A stretch of 64,000 nt of DNA from the NCBI GenBank assembly GCA_002104905.1, contig MCFE01000210.1:1-64000 (forward strand), written 5' to 3'. Shown here piece by piece: positions 35,572 to 49,000 of this stretch. The stretch comes from Basidiobolus meristosporus CBS 931.73 (taxonomy: Eukaryota; Basidiobolomycota; Basidiobolomycetes; Basidiobolales; Basidiobolaceae). How positions within the stretch are numbered: the first letter of the stretch is position 1; each line of letters starts with the position of its first letter. Below the pieces are notes generated by a model. The model saw nothing but the letters and a program-made list of their open reading frames with translations, was not told the DNA's origin and did no database searches. The position numbers were made by a program, and so were the translations under genes.

Positions 35572-37062
35572 ATGGATACTGAGGAGATCTGTTACCGCGA
35601 CACCAAGGGTACTCCTTCGCCTATACAAGCAGAAGTAGGTGCCATTAAGCCTATACATAATGTCTTTTCCTCCGAAGAGGGTGATACAGACTCTGGGAGG
35701 CTTGCTCCCCCTGAAAGTAAGGAATCCCTCAGAAAAATGCCACGTTCTAATTCGTTGGAACTTCGCCAGTATGCGACTGTCGATAACTCAACATCCAAAT
35801 CTACCCGACCATGGGAAAGCCAAGCGTACAGAAGACGGCGTCACCACTCGGTTTTCTCTAAATCGGAACCAGACCTTACTCCTCTGAATCCCGCGTACTA
35901 TCCCAACAAACCCCTAGAAAACGTCCCACCGGAAATGATATTTCCCTTATCCGAGCCATACAAGGTCACCATTGTACGACCGAACACCCCTTTAATGCCG
36001 GAGGAGTATACGAATGATCAACCGAAAGAGGCTCAACCGTTGCGGGAGCCTAGCAGAACATGGTACTGGAACAAAGTCGACCGTTTCACACAAGTCTGTC
36101 CAGTTGTATCTCAAACGCGATCCTTGATTCAGCTAATGTGTGGGGATCGGGAGGGTGCACGCCGCACACAGAATAATTTCATCAACAAGGTGTTGGAGAA
36201 TGTTACTGGCAAATTGCCTGAAGCGCCGGACCTGACTAACAGGTCTCGTTGGATGGAGGAGATGGTCGAATGCTCGCCTGGCTTTGGCGAGAAGCGGATT
36301 CACGAGATATGCATCCCCGGAAGCCACAATTCGGCCACACGGATCACCATTGAAGCTGGGCAACCCTGGGTTGTGTGCCAGCGACACACGATATCTGCCC
36401 AGTTGCGGGGTGGCATTCGATATTTGGACTTTAGGGTGTGCGACGATGCGGGAGATGAGCAACTATGGGCATCTCACGGCTCTCTTTGCTCGTTGTTAAT
36501 CAATCATCTGGAGGAGCTACGAGATTTCCTCGACGAAAATTCCAAAGAGATCGTATGCGTACTTATCAAGAAAGACTGGGATCGGAAGCTTACTGCCCAG
36601 GGGCTTGACACCCTGAAGCGTATCCTGATCCACTTCTTCCTCGGGAAGGTGGCCGACAGCTCGGAGGCCCAATGCACCATTGCAGAGCTGATGGCGCGTG
36701 GGAAGCAGCTTGTATTCCTGGAGACTAGCCTTGTATTTGGTGACCCGATCTCCCTGTGGCCCACAGAGTGGTCGTGGCCAGAGACGAACTCTGATCACAC
36801 GACGCCGCTCTTCAGCAACCTTGTCAAGTGGGGCAATCAGCTTCGATTTTCGCGAGGCAAGATCACTGCGTTGGAATGCATCCTAACTCCATCTGTGCAT
36901 TCGGTGGTCACTACGCTGAGACCCTTGAGCGAGGTGACCAAGTCAGTCCACCGGAATTTGATGTCCTTGTTGCGCAGTGGCTGGAAAGCGGAGCTGAACA
37001 TCGTTTCGTTCGATTATTGCGCCGATCAGATCATTGAGGAGGTTATCCGGCGGAACATCTGA
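35572..37062 (+). CDS. PI-PLC X-domain-containing protein
   Basis: 496 residues, no intron. Residues 1-230 are polar and probably disordered, with Ser/Pro-rich stretches. From about 235 the protein shows the X-box start EKRIHEICIPGSHNSATR; the catalytic His lies in GSHNS, and GIRYLDFRVCDD plus the second His in ASHG follow. There is no Y box, EF hand or C2 domain, so it resembles the PLCXD/bacterial-type single-X-domain group rather than eukaryotic PLC-beta/gamma/delta. Probable activity is cleavage of phosphatidylinositol or a related phosphodiester; no signal peptide or TM segment seen, so probably cytosolic. Confidence 0.85.
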   Translation: MDTEEICYRDTKGTPSPIQAEVGAIKPIHNVFSSEEGDTDSGRLAPPESKESLRKMPRSNSLELRQYATVDNSTSKSTRPWESQAYRRRRHHSVFSKSEPDLTPLNPAYYPNKPLENVPPEMIFPLSEPYKVTIVRPNTPLMPEEYTNDQPKEAQPLREPSRTWYWNKVDRFTQVCPVVSQTRSLIQLMCGDREGARRTQNNFINKVLENVTGKLPEAPDLTNRSRWMEEMVECSPGFGEKRIHEICIPGSHNSATRITIEAGQPWVVCQRHTISAQLRGGIRYLDFRVCDDAGDEQLWASHGSLCSLLINHLEELRDFLDENSKEIVCVLIKKDWDRKLTAQGLDTLKRILIHFFLGKVADSSEAQCTIAELMARGKQLVFLETSLVFGDPISLWPTEWSWPETNSDHTTPLFSNLVKWGNQLRFSRGKITALECILTPSVHSVVTTLRPLSEVTKSVHRNLMSLLRSGWKAELNIVSFDYCADQIIEEVIRRNI

Positions 37063-37656
37063 CCGTTGTGAGCATGAACGTGGGTTTTTGTATATCTATG
37101 TAATCAAGTGGGCTCCTGAATCTCTGGCAAACATTAATCAGGTGGGCTCCTGAATCTCTATAACTGCAGGGGAGTGCAAAATAAATGGAGCCAAGTTCAA
37201 CTCGCAAAAGTTGAGCCGTGTGGTGGCCATATCTGGGCCTTGTATTTATTGTTGTTTGTTTTGATTATTTATTTAAGAATTGATATTGATTTCATCAGTT
37301 TATCTGGGATTGTTTACTACCCCTTGACATATCTTCCGACCACCATCCCCCTGACTACTACTGCGAAATTTAATTGTAACGCGAGATCTCCGCCCTCCTT
37401 TGACACATCCATAAAGTTATATACATTCAATAGAAACAGGACTACTCTTTTCTACCTGATCTTGTCAACAGAACCCACCAATTTTCCAGTTTTTTACGGT
37501 CTCTCTGCTCTTAACCTGATCATCTCTCCGTTAGCCCCTCTTTTTTGATAGCCATCCCCTTTAGCTTGCTTCCAGAAGGGGCGTTTTCTAGAGACAATCA
37601 CTGCACTTTGCATAGGATAAGGATCTTGGCAAAGAAACTGAGGTGATAAGTAAACG
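37063..37656. other. 3' flank of PLC-like gene and promoter of next gene
   Basis: An 18-bp element (gtgggctcctgaatctct) is repeated at about 37109 and 37143 just after the stop. The rest is pyrimidine-rich promoter sequence with no further gene seen. Confidence 0.5.
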
Positions 37657-40600
37657 ATGAATTCTGGAAAAACACCAGACAACCCACAAGAGTACTCCCC
37701 CAAGTTGGATTCCACCGATTCGGAGGGGGAGGCACTGGGCAATTTGATAGGTACCGGTGGTCCACTTAACTTGGAGGCTGTGCGCCATCTGTACGAAAAC
37801 ACTGGTCGCAATATGCGTAATATACTGGCTAACCGACGCTCCTTGCCCTCCAAGCGCTCCTCAGAAGCGTACTTCCGAGAGCTGGAGAACCTGTTGCTAG
37901 AAAAAGAGAATGAAATTCTCCTAGCTGCCGATATCGGTCAAGTGTTGCTCAAGGAGATCCACAATCTACAAGCCAAGGTAACCTCGCTCGAGAACAAACC
38001 GTACCAAGAGGCGGAGGAAATCGTGGAAGAGATACGTAAAAGCGATAGGGAAACCTTAAAGAAGCTTAAAAACTTCCGTATTGAAGCTGAGGCGATCTCC
38101 TCTAGCCTGAAGGAAAAGCCAGGCAAATTCCTCGCCCCCGGAAGTCCATATACTCCCCGGAGGAACGCCAACTCCTTTTTAGACCCCCCTGAAATAGACG
38201 ACACTAAACCCGCGTATGACAGCTCACACTCCGAGCTTAACAAGACCGTTGAGGCAGGAGACAACTTATTAGAAGCGGCAAGAACTTTACAAAAGAATCT
38301 GGCGGAGTCCGAAAAAAAACTACACCTTTACATGGAGATGGCCACAGAGCATGAACGCCAGGTAACCACGCTAGGAATGCAGATCAATCGAAATGTCGAG
38401 CATGAAGGTTTGTTGAATTGGAAATACATCGTGCATTAATCATCCCAATGTGCTTATACATCATACTTTGCACACTAGCAAAACTACAAGAGGCCACATG
38501 GAATATGGAGTTGGAGATCCAGGAGCTCAAGACTAAGCTTGACGAGAGCGAGACAAACTTTACGAAGGCGTTGAATGATCAGAAGAAGCTGCAAGATAAG
38601 CTAACCATCGCCAAAGAAACCATCGACAGTCATAAGGATCGTGAGGAAGCACACCTGGACAACTTGGAACGCACGAAAGCGCGACATGAGCAGGAAATGA
38701 CGGGCATGCGTAGAGTGATTAGTAACCTACAAAGGGAGAAGGCGGAGCTTCACAAGAAAGTCGACGACCTGAAGACCGAGTTGAATGGGAAAATCCAGCG
38801 AATGGGTGGTAGACTCACCGGTCAAACTACTCCTCTCCGCGACAGCGCTGTCCTCAATGCCAATACCCATAGCGAACTATCGGACAATGACAACTTTTTC
38901 ACCAGCCCTACCCAGTCACCATTCAACATTCCAGCCCAGGGACAGTCGTTACAGATGGAGACCCTAAACGGCTCATTAAGTCACGCACATAGAACCATTG
39001 CGACACTTCGGTCGTCATTGCATCGTGAAAAGATTGAGAAGCTGGAGCTGAAAAAGATGCTCGCCGAAAGCCAAGAGAAGGTAGAAACGATGGAAAAAGA
39101 AGTGCTCTGGGAAAGCGACAATGCCGAGGCGGTCATGCGAAAGGTCAACAACTCCGTCAGTAGAAAGATGAAGATGAAGCGGCGTAAGACCACTCTGAGG
39201 GAAAGTTTGAACCGTAGCAAGAGTGATTTGAATGGATCCCGGGTGGCTGCAGAGGATTCTGACTCTGGAGATAAATCCGATCAGACCGATTCTCTAGATG
39301 ACCAGGCGTATTCTAATGCAGATGAAAGTATCGATGACGAGGACGAGGATGATGAGGAAACCAAGGATATTACCCGGGATCCTGAAGAGTCTCTAGAGGA
39401 TAGTCTTATGAACGACACATTCGATGGAAACAACACTCCGGACAACTCCGGCGGCATCAAACGCAGACGCTCTCGCCATACGCGTCAAAAACACGCCAAC
39501 CGTGGCACGGTCAGGAATCCTCTGGTGGCTCAATCTACGCAGGAAAGCCCCGTTTCTACTCTTGCATTGTTCAATGAGCTTTCCAAGGTCGACCAATCTT
39601 TTGGTGGAATTGAGGAAGGACCACATGAGGTCGACAAAGATACGCCTGCTCCTGTCAAGAAGACTGTAGATATGGGAGTTCAGGTTTCGCTACTGGATAT
39701 CCACACGAGCCGACACAACAAGTTTGGTGCGAGCCCCAAGGGCTTAGGATTCCCCAGTAGGTTTGATTTCAGCTTCTCTCCCTCCGACCTAGACAACATG
39801 CCATTCAAAAACATCCCTGCCTTGTTTGATCACTCCACATCTGTTTCTCCGGATCGGCCGTCAAGCGAGCCTGATTTCCAGCAACACACGTTCTCCACGC
39901 CAACCGACTCAAGATCCATTGTCGATAGCAGTCACTCGGACGAAGCGGAATCAGCTAAGAGAACGTTGGAGTTCGAAACACCCAGCAAGAGAGGTTCTTT
40001 CGGCGGCAAATCTGACGCTCATCGCAACATGAATAACGGCAAGAGTATTGGAACGTCAAAGATCCCAAGCTCGCCCCTAGCTTCACCACTGCCTGTCTCC
40101 TCCAGTACCCCAACCAACTCTAAACTTCAAGAAGAGTTGGTGGCACAACCGATCATGGCCTCTGCTGCATCGGAAACAGCCAGAATCGAAGGCACCACAG
40201 ATCAGCTGGACACATTCGGGCATCCAAAGTTAAGTGGTGTCAGTGCTGTTGAAAAGGAGCCCAGTGACTCAAACGAAAATGATACGGCGGAAGCCCAAAC
40301 CGTGGCTCAAGGTAAATTCCATTTCGTTGAAGACTTATGCTTCATGTGATTCTGACCCCATTCTTCCAAGATGATCCCCACTCATCAATTAGAGCCAACC
40401 GTTCCTCGACTACGGGTAGCAATGCAGCAACTCAAGATACCATCAGCACCAGTGATTTCACCAATCCCAGCGCTACACCAGATGGAGTGGATGTTCAGAC
40501 TGAGATCTCCCAGGAGAGGGCAGCAGAAAGAACAACGAGGCTGGCAGGGACACCAGATTCAGAAAATGCTGACAAGCCTACCGAAATGCAATCGAATGAT

Positions 40601-42664
40601 TTGTCGAGAGTGGTATCCAATGGCACTGCTCCAACTGTTGTGGAAACATCTCAGCAACCAACCGCTTCGCTCGATCAAGATTCCGTCCAGACAACCAAGG
40701 GGCCGCACGTCGTCGATCAGCTTGGAACCCAACAGCAACCCGATGGTAAACAAGAAAGCACTCCTGCAACATCCTTCAGCTCAGTCGATAACGCAGCCAC
40801 ACCAAACCAACCCGAAGAAATTTACGGACAAGGAAGTGGAGTCATCTCCCAATCTACAGCAATATCTGGCCAGGAGCTAGAAGATACCATCGCCACAGTT
40901 GCAGCGAATTCAGCAGTACAACCCGTGCATTCTGGTCTCCCAAATACACACCAAACCGCTTCCGACAACACTCCAAAGGAGATCGTGAAGGACCAACCAT
41001 CGTCACGGCGTACTGCAGATACAATCTCCAATCCTCAGGATATTAAGGAAGACCGTAATGTAAATGAGTCAAATCCAACCCACGAATCCGCCACAGGCAC
41101 TATCCAGAAGCCAGATACCTTGGAAACCCCTCAACTGCCCAAAACAGTCACTCATGTTGGAACTTACGTTAATGTCCCCGCAGAGACCTTCCAGCTGTCA
41201 GTTGAGCACGATAGTGCCACCTTGGAGAGAACAACCATCAGCCGGGTGGAGAGCACAGACGAAGAGATTCTCGGATCACGGGACCAACTCGTACCCAGAG
41301 CCATCGACTCGCGCTCAATGCGTCGCAGCGTGCAAATCAACCAACTAGGCAAGGATTTGGTTGTTCAGGGAGTAAATTATCCTACTGACGTACTTAGCAA
41401 TGAAATGGTGAGTTCACAAATTGGCGATCAGGCAACGTGTGCCGACGGTTTGCCCAACGATGTGACTCGCGATGTGCAATCCACGACGGAAGTGAACACT
41501 CGCGAAATTGGCACCCAGACTCTCGATTCGTACACCCAACCCACTACTGCTGCGGAGCCGATGAGCCCAGCGATGAAGCCGCCCCCACTGCCAGGCACTT
41601 CCAGAGCCCAGCGTCAGAAGGAAATCATGCAGCAAAACAGGGTCGATGTGCGAAGATCCTCGGTTTCGGACTCCAGTACCGACGACGAGAGGGCCTCTTT
41701 CACCGAGCCCACTTCGACCAGCCGACCCTCTACTAGCCAATCGTCGATCACCAACAGGTCGAACAGCCTGCACAAGATACCATCCAGAAACATGTCGGTT
41801 CGAAACTCCAGTGCTATGCAGCACCATTTAAGAGAAAGCAGGCTGAGTGTCTCGGCACCTCATTCACCACTTCTAAACGACGGTCAGCAGAACTCAACCC
41901 ACGAGGAGTCGGGCACAGATGCCATGAGCTTCCGACGACGCACCATCGGCGTTGATCCAGCGATCATCCACGCGATTACCCAAACCATGATGGGCAACTA
42001 CATGTGGAAATACACGCGCAAAGTCATTGGTGGTGGCATCAGCGAGAAGAAGCACCTGAGATTCTTCTGGGTCCATCCGTACGCGAAAACAATCAACTGG
42101 TGTGCAGAGCAATCCGGCACTGACCTGTATCGTAGCAAGAACAGCAAAACGAAGGTTCAATACGTGACCTCGGTCAGGGTGGTTTTGGATCAGCAACCAA
42201 CCACTGGCAATGTGGACACCAACCCGTACAGCCTCATCATCCAAACCCCGAACCGAGAGATGAAAATCAAGGCGTTGGAAAAGGAGCGCCATGATTTGTG
42301 GCTACTGGCGCTGACCTATCTGCAAACCCGCCAACCGATAGCTCCGGTGTCAGCAAGCACCTATAGATCCCGTAGATGGTCGGCTGGCTCCAACAACAAC
42401 AGCACCCTGGAAAGCGACGAAGAACACACACAGCACACCATCACCTCATCTCGCAGCAACAGCTCCTTCGCCCTGCCTCCCTCCCAAATGAATGCCAACT
42501 TGAGTCGAACCCTATCGACCAAGCAGAGTCTCAGCCGGCTATTCAAGCGACCCTCCAAGGTCGCGCTCAACACGGGGACCGGGTCGACCCACGAGCCGGA
42601 GGAGCTTGATGATGTAAAAAAGTGCTGCCAGGGCAAGCACGACATCAACCAACTGTCGCAATGA
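37657..42664 (+). CDS. Num1/Mcp5-like cell-cortex anchor with C-terminal PH domain
   Basis: Three exons (37657-38407, 38479-40311, 40371-42664) joined in frame by introns of 71 and 59 nt give 1,625 residues. Exon 1 and the first part of exon 2 are heptad-rich coiled coil. A long acidic and Ser/Thr/Pro-rich middle follows. Near residues 1,395-1,520 is a PH domain of the Mcp5/Num1 type (GNYMWKYTRK; RFFWVHPYAKTINW; EKERHDLWLLALTYL). Family members tether dynein and mitochondria to the plasma membrane through this PH domain during nuclear or spindle movement. The C-terminal tail is Ser-rich with a possible SRLFKRPSK basic patch. The middle does not align by eye to known repeats. Confidence 0.85.
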
Positions 42665-42832
42665 GCCGAGTCCCATGGTGCGGTGTGTAGTTTTATTTTT
42701 AATTCTAGCCAGCCTTCGTAGCCCGCCTTCTTCCCTTGTGTATTCCTAATTCACCTCGACGTTTTTTTGTAAAGCATTTTACTGAATCCTTATTGTTCAA
42801 TAAACCGTAACTTCGGCCGATGTGTGGTGCCT

Positions 42833-42833
<1 letters not shown>

Positions 42834-42870
<37 letters not shown>

Positions 42871-42880
42871 TGTTTGTGTG
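42834..42880. repeat. (TG)n microsatellite
   Basis: An uninterrupted TG run of over 30 bp followed by TTTGTG variants and a G run, in the spacer between the cortical-anchor gene and histone H4. Confidence 0.95.
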
Positions 42881-43031
42881 GGGGGTGGATCAAAAAATCG
42901 CGTCCTGAATCCGGCACGATCGAAATCCCACCGTCCTCAGATCACCCGCATCGATTGGGACGAATCACAATTGCCATGTAGGGGATTGATTAAATGCTTC
43001 CCATATCTGGTCAACCCACGTCCCTTCCTGA

Positions 43032-43445
<414 letters not shown>

Positions 43446-43952
43446 TTCATCTTGTACACATCTTTTGTATATAATATTTGATAAATGGTTGTTGCGCAAT
43501 AAAATGACGATTCGGTTGATCTCCTAATTTGCCGTGTGCTCTGACTAGACTAGACTGATTAAAGCAATCTTTGTCCCTCAATGCCATTATATTACATCAT
43601 AACTAAGTGGCTGCGTGGGCTTCAACTTAGGCCACGAACCGACCAATAAAGCAGATGATGGGAAAGGAAATCTAAGATGTACAAGCTCAGGGCTAACTCA
43701 ACTTGTCTAATAAAAACGCCAGATTCGGTGGACACGAAATTCACATATCCAGGCTAAGTTCCCAAAATCCAAAAGAGATTCCAACAAAGGGACACAAGCG
43801 GAAGGTGGCATGCATGCGTATCAGAGAAAAAAAGAAGCGTCCGGGAAAAAAAATCGGTTTGGATCTCTTTATTGAAAAGTACTACGATATATATATACAC
43901 AAAAATATGAAAGTTCTACCAAATAATAAACTAACAGTAATCGAATGGGAAT
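43446..43952. other. Convergent 3' regions of H4 and H3
   Basis: 507 bp between the two stops. Contains a polyadenylation-type AATAAA for each gene (about 43477 on plus; a reverse one near 43868). The plus-strand frame at 43703-44011 lacks any domain and runs into H3 antisense. Confidence 0.6.
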
Positions 43953-44433
<481 letters not shown>

Positions 44434-44757
44434 GATGTTTATTCGCGTCACACGTCGGTGAAATTCGATCCAAACGCGTGCTGCCGGAACACGGTCAACA
44501 TTTGTTGTGATCATCACCATATATGGTAGGCGAATGAATCACATCTCGGGTGAAGAACACACACACCACGCACCACGCACAAATTCATTAGACGATTTTA
44601 TTTCACCAAGGATGTAAGATAGATTGGTTACGAGGGACATAGATGAGTGATTATTGAAGGGATGGAGGCGAGTGTGAATGGATAATTTAAGTAGAAAACC
44701 AAATCAATGCCCAAAAACCCACGGCGTTTGCTGAGTTTAGTCGGTGCTATTTCACAG

Positions 44758-45651
44758 TTAGGCATGTCTGGCAGCCGCGACGTTCAAGTCCTGGAAATAG
44801 ACATGCTGCAGGGCGTCCTTAGCAGAGATTCTAAGGTGTGGCTGATACTGCAGCATTCTGGCGAGAAGGTCGATCCCGAATGGATCGATGTTCGGAAGGA
44901 TCTGTGCGAGGTTCTGGGGAGGGTAGTAGGGGAAGTTGTTACGGAACGCTGGAAGTTGGTTCACCCCTGGCCAGGTATGCTCCGAGGGGGTTCCGAGAAG
45001 TCGGAATATCTTCAACAACTGGTCATCGTTGGTGGTGCCTGGGAACAAGGGTCGTCCGGTGTACATTTCCGCCATGATGCAGCCAGCAGACCACATGTCG
45101 ATGGTGGTGGTGTAGTTTCTAGAGCCCAGCAAAACATCCGGGGCACGATACCACAGCGTGACCACCTCATTCGAGAACGTATTCACGGGAATACCAAAGG
45201 CACGAGCAAGCCCGAAATCTGCCAGCTTGAGCTCGCCGCGCGCATTGATGAGTAGGTTTTGAGGCTTTAGGTCTCGGTGCAAAACCCGGTTCTCGTGACA
45301 GAAAGCGATGCCTCTCAAGAGCTGGAACATGAAGGACTTGATAAGCATGGGATCCAAGGCCCCGTTGTTGCCGTGGGTGTCCATATATTTCTTCAGATCC
45401 TGATCCATATATTCGAAAACCAGCATGAGCTTATTCTCGGTGTGGATGACATCGTTGAGTCGGACAATGTTGGCATGCTTCAACTCTTTCATCAACGATA
45501 TCTCACGAATCGCTGTGCTAGGGGCACCCTCTTCGGTATCAAGGTGAATCTCCTTCAAGGCCACCGTTTCGCCGGTCATTCGATTCTTACCTTTGTAAAC
45601 ATTGGCATATGTGCCCTCACCTAGCTTCTCAAGACGTTGATATCTATCCAT
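44758..45651 (-). CDS. Pho85/Cdk5-type cyclin-dependent kinase
   Basis: 297 residues, intronless. Gly loop [11 protein letters not shown] (about 11-21), catalytic Lys in VALKEI, cyclin-binding helix [15 protein letters not shown] catalytic loop, DFG, and [12 protein letters not shown] with no phosphorylatable Thr in the activation loop ([12 protein letters not shown] has Ser/Asn there). The lack of the usual T-loop Thr context and the GIPV motif fit Pho85 and Cdk5 rather than Cdk1. In yeasts Pho85 with its cyclins controls phosphate response, glycogen and cell polarity. It lies downstream of Iml1 on the same strand, with a 398-bp gap. Confidence 0.92.
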   Translation of the reverse strand: MDRYQRLEKLGEGTYANVYKGKNRMTGETVALKEIHLDTEEGAPSTAIREISLMKELKHANIVRLNDVIHTENKLMLVFEYMDQDLKKYMDTHGNNGALDPMLIKSFMFQLLRGIAFCHENRVLHRDLKPQNLLINARGELKLADFGLARAFGIPVNTFSNEVVTLWYRAPDVLLGSRNYTTTIDMWSAGCIMAEMYTGRPLFPGTTNDDQLLKIFRLLGTPSEHTWPGVNQLPAFRNNFPYYPPQNLAQILPNIDPFGIDLLARMLQYQPHLRISAKDALQHVYFQDLNVAAARHA

Positions 45652-46049
45652 GGCAAATACTATGGCCTAGCTGAAGCGAATGAAAAGACGTGGTTACTTG
45701 TCTGGAGTAGAGGGAAGATAGAGGGGATGGAGAGAGCGGAAATCCTATGCTCACCCACTCTACGAACAACAAAATATTTTGAATCAGCCAAGGCCATAGT
45801 ATCATTTGACTGAATGGAATTTTGAGATGTATCAGGACATCTATGGTGAAGTTCCCGATATCAAACCATCCCAATTGGACGAAGAAATCATGCGGAAATA
45901 CGAGTGCTGTTTGCGTCACCGGCTCATTATAATCAGAGCTGACAAACCAGCTAAATCTAGATCAATTGAGGGAGCTTTCCCACGCATTGGCTATTCGTTT
46001 ATTTTACCAAGTGTGAGCACTGTACAGAGGAAACATCAAATCTATGGCT

Positions 46050-49000
46050 CTAGTCTGCTTCCTTCTCCATCGATGTTTGACACGGAATGGTTTGTAGATC
46101 ACTGCCGTAGTTCTCCACCACTGTCTCTACCGAAAATTTTGTAACGGTGTCTTCCCAGAAATCGCTAAGCCGCTTTGGGTCATGGCAGAACTTCTGGAAC
46201 TCGATGCGTAGAATGTCTGGGTTGGGCAGTTGATTCGAGTAGTTCTTGTTTTGATTTCCGCTGTTGTTGTGCGAGGTAAACAGCCGGTTGTTGACCCAGA
46301 GGAATCCTTCGCCAGGCTCGCAGATTTGGATGAGCGCCACTCCAGACCGGTGAATGTATTGAGAGTATCGAACAGGTGTTTTGTAATATGAGTGGGTAAT
46401 CTCAATCCCTGCTGGGAAGAACTCATCCGCCTCTAAATCCAATACAAACCCGTGGTGCTTGACGAGCTCGATCTCGAAGTAAAGATGTGGAATATGCGCG
46501 AGGTTTTCCGCCTTTTCTTGAAGAATGTTGAGTGGAGGTGGGGGCACAGCCATTTTTATGGAAACTGGTGCCTGGAATGGATTATCACTGCTGTCTTTTC
46601 GGGCTTGCTGAACTGGTACTTCAACCAGTTTAAGCCCGCATTTATCTGCGGTTCGTGACCATGACTGCAAGAGATCTTCTATCAGGCGGGCGGTACAATC
46701 TAACCAATCAAGCTGAAAATGGTAGCATGCCTTTGGGTTGTGCACCACGTCGTAATGGAGAATAGCCCGTTCAGGTCGGTCACTACGTTTCGAACTGTCG
46801 AGGTCGATGGTGATGCTACGGCTCAATTCGATTTTACCTGGCTTCTTTTCTGACATCGATACTTGATCATCCAGAGTCTTAGTGTTTGAGTCGTTGTTGT
46901 TCTTCGTGTTTCGGAAAACACCCCAGCTCCTTGTGTTTCGAGCGGCAGCAAACTCCGTGCCGAGTTGGTAGAAATAATGGCCATCGAGTAAACGATGCTT
47001 TCTGTAAACGTGCACAAACAAACCTTGCTTCATGAGGCTGTTGCCAAACTCTAGGGCCTCGTCTCTTGTATCCAGGTCGGAGAATTCTCTAATTAACCAG
47101 TCAATAAACTCGTTACCAACGAACACTCCTTCAAAAAGTTTGAAATGCCATCTTCTATCTTGTAACCTAACCCCGGTCACAGTGTTCTGCATAGCTGCTG
47201 CAATGGTCGAGAGCTTTGCCTCTTTAGTAACCATTTTCTCGCTAGTAGCTACATATCCCGAACCCTTTCTTGAAGTAAATGGCGAGGGGGTTGGGTCTGT
47301 CGTATGTTCACCCCAAGTGTACCAATGATTGTTGACAAAGACCGACGTGTGACAGGTGGTGAATTTGATGTCCAATTTGTTACTGAGTTGCTTCTTGTTA
47401 CTGACGTTTCGAGTTTCACTCCTTTCTTGAGTGGGGTCCCAACGAACTTTCCAGAGAAGCTCTTGGAATTTAAAAAACCCAGCCAAACGAAGTTCCTCTT
47501 CGTCCAGATTTTCATGAGAGGGGTTGGTTAAGTGATTCGAGGGAACGCTCTCCACCGGTATAAGTGCAAATCTTGCCCGCCAAAACCGAAGTGAATCGGT
47601 CATCTCGTCTTGATATCCTGAAATCAGATGGTCGAGATAGTTCCAATTGTACTGTGAGAGAACTGGGTAATGGAACGATACTTGGCGTGGTTGGTATTCA
47701 TCCATATATTTCGGCCAAACTGCGCACGAATAGGAAATCGGCTTCATGGTGTAAGCTAGTCGTCGAACATACCTCTTTACCTCAACATTCTGCCCAGTGT
47801 TGTCATACCATAGCTTGTGAACGTGGTGGCCCATGCTGAGATAATAAGGAGTGGCTTTGGATGCTCTGTTCACACCGAATTTACTTACATCCTGTTCGTT
47901 GTTATTAAAGCTTCGACTAAGAGTCGGCCCGTTGCCGTTGTTTTCGGCTGGCGAAAACGATAGATGTGAATGTTCAGGATGCTTCTGCGGGTTTTCTATC
48001 GAGCTAGATACAACCAATTGAAAGCCTTGCGCTAACCTCTGAGATATCATATCCAGTAACAACCGTTCCGTTATGCTTTGGTCAGAGCCTGGGCCATCCT
48101 GGTAGGCAAATGTACCTATTTCTTCATTGGGGGAGACCGTGTATGTATACTCCTGGTAAAAATCAGCCAGCTCGTCGGCAGTTGGGAAAAAGTCGGTTGT
48201 GAGAGGTAAGCATGCGGGGCTACAAAGTGATATCCATTTTGTACAATCGATCGGCACTGGTTTGGGGAAAATGTGATGCCATCTCCGTAGGTGGCTACTG
48301 ATTTTGATTACATTCTTTGTGGGATTACAGGGTTTAATGAGTGTTTGACGAATAGTTTGTCGTGAGGCGAATCCTTTGCTAGGGGAAGATTGTTTTGCAG
48401 AATACCTATTCACTCCGCTTGCCAGCGAGCCCGCCATTGAATCCGATCTACTTTGATATGATGTAGAATCCAGTATAGGTCTCTTGGTATCCATGCGAGT
48501 GTTGCAGTTGTTGATCATTATTGGCTTGACAGTACTAGTGCCAATTTCTGTGGCATCGTTGCCGTTCACAATATTTGGTTCGCTTTGACTCCCGTTGATC
48601 TCCGATATCTGCACATGGGGTTCCGGCTGATTGATATTTTTACCCTCTACACGCTCCGTATTGCGAAGTTTCTTTTTACTAGGTGCTATATCAATTTTAT
48701 GCGCCTTTTCCTCCGAGTGCGATACGTGACGTGGGTGATGGCGACGGGCAACATACATTCCAGATGTAGCAAAGCTACTGGATATCATGGTTTTTGGAAG
48801 GCTCCCAAACGGCTCAGCCACCACTGACCTTGTATCATAGGCTTTATCATAACTGAGGTCCTCAAAGCTTCTACGTGGAAAACCTGAATCAAGGACTACA
48901 CCAGTGCTCTCTGTGTTTTGTATTGGTTCATCGGAGTTTTCAGCAATGATCTCTCGTAGACTCCGAGCCTTCAAAGATTGCTTTAGTTTGAGGGTTCGAC

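Noticed and set aside
45806-46144. 112-codon plus-strand frame between the CDK and IML1
   Set aside because: No recognisable domain, and its 3' end is antisense to the IML1 C terminus.
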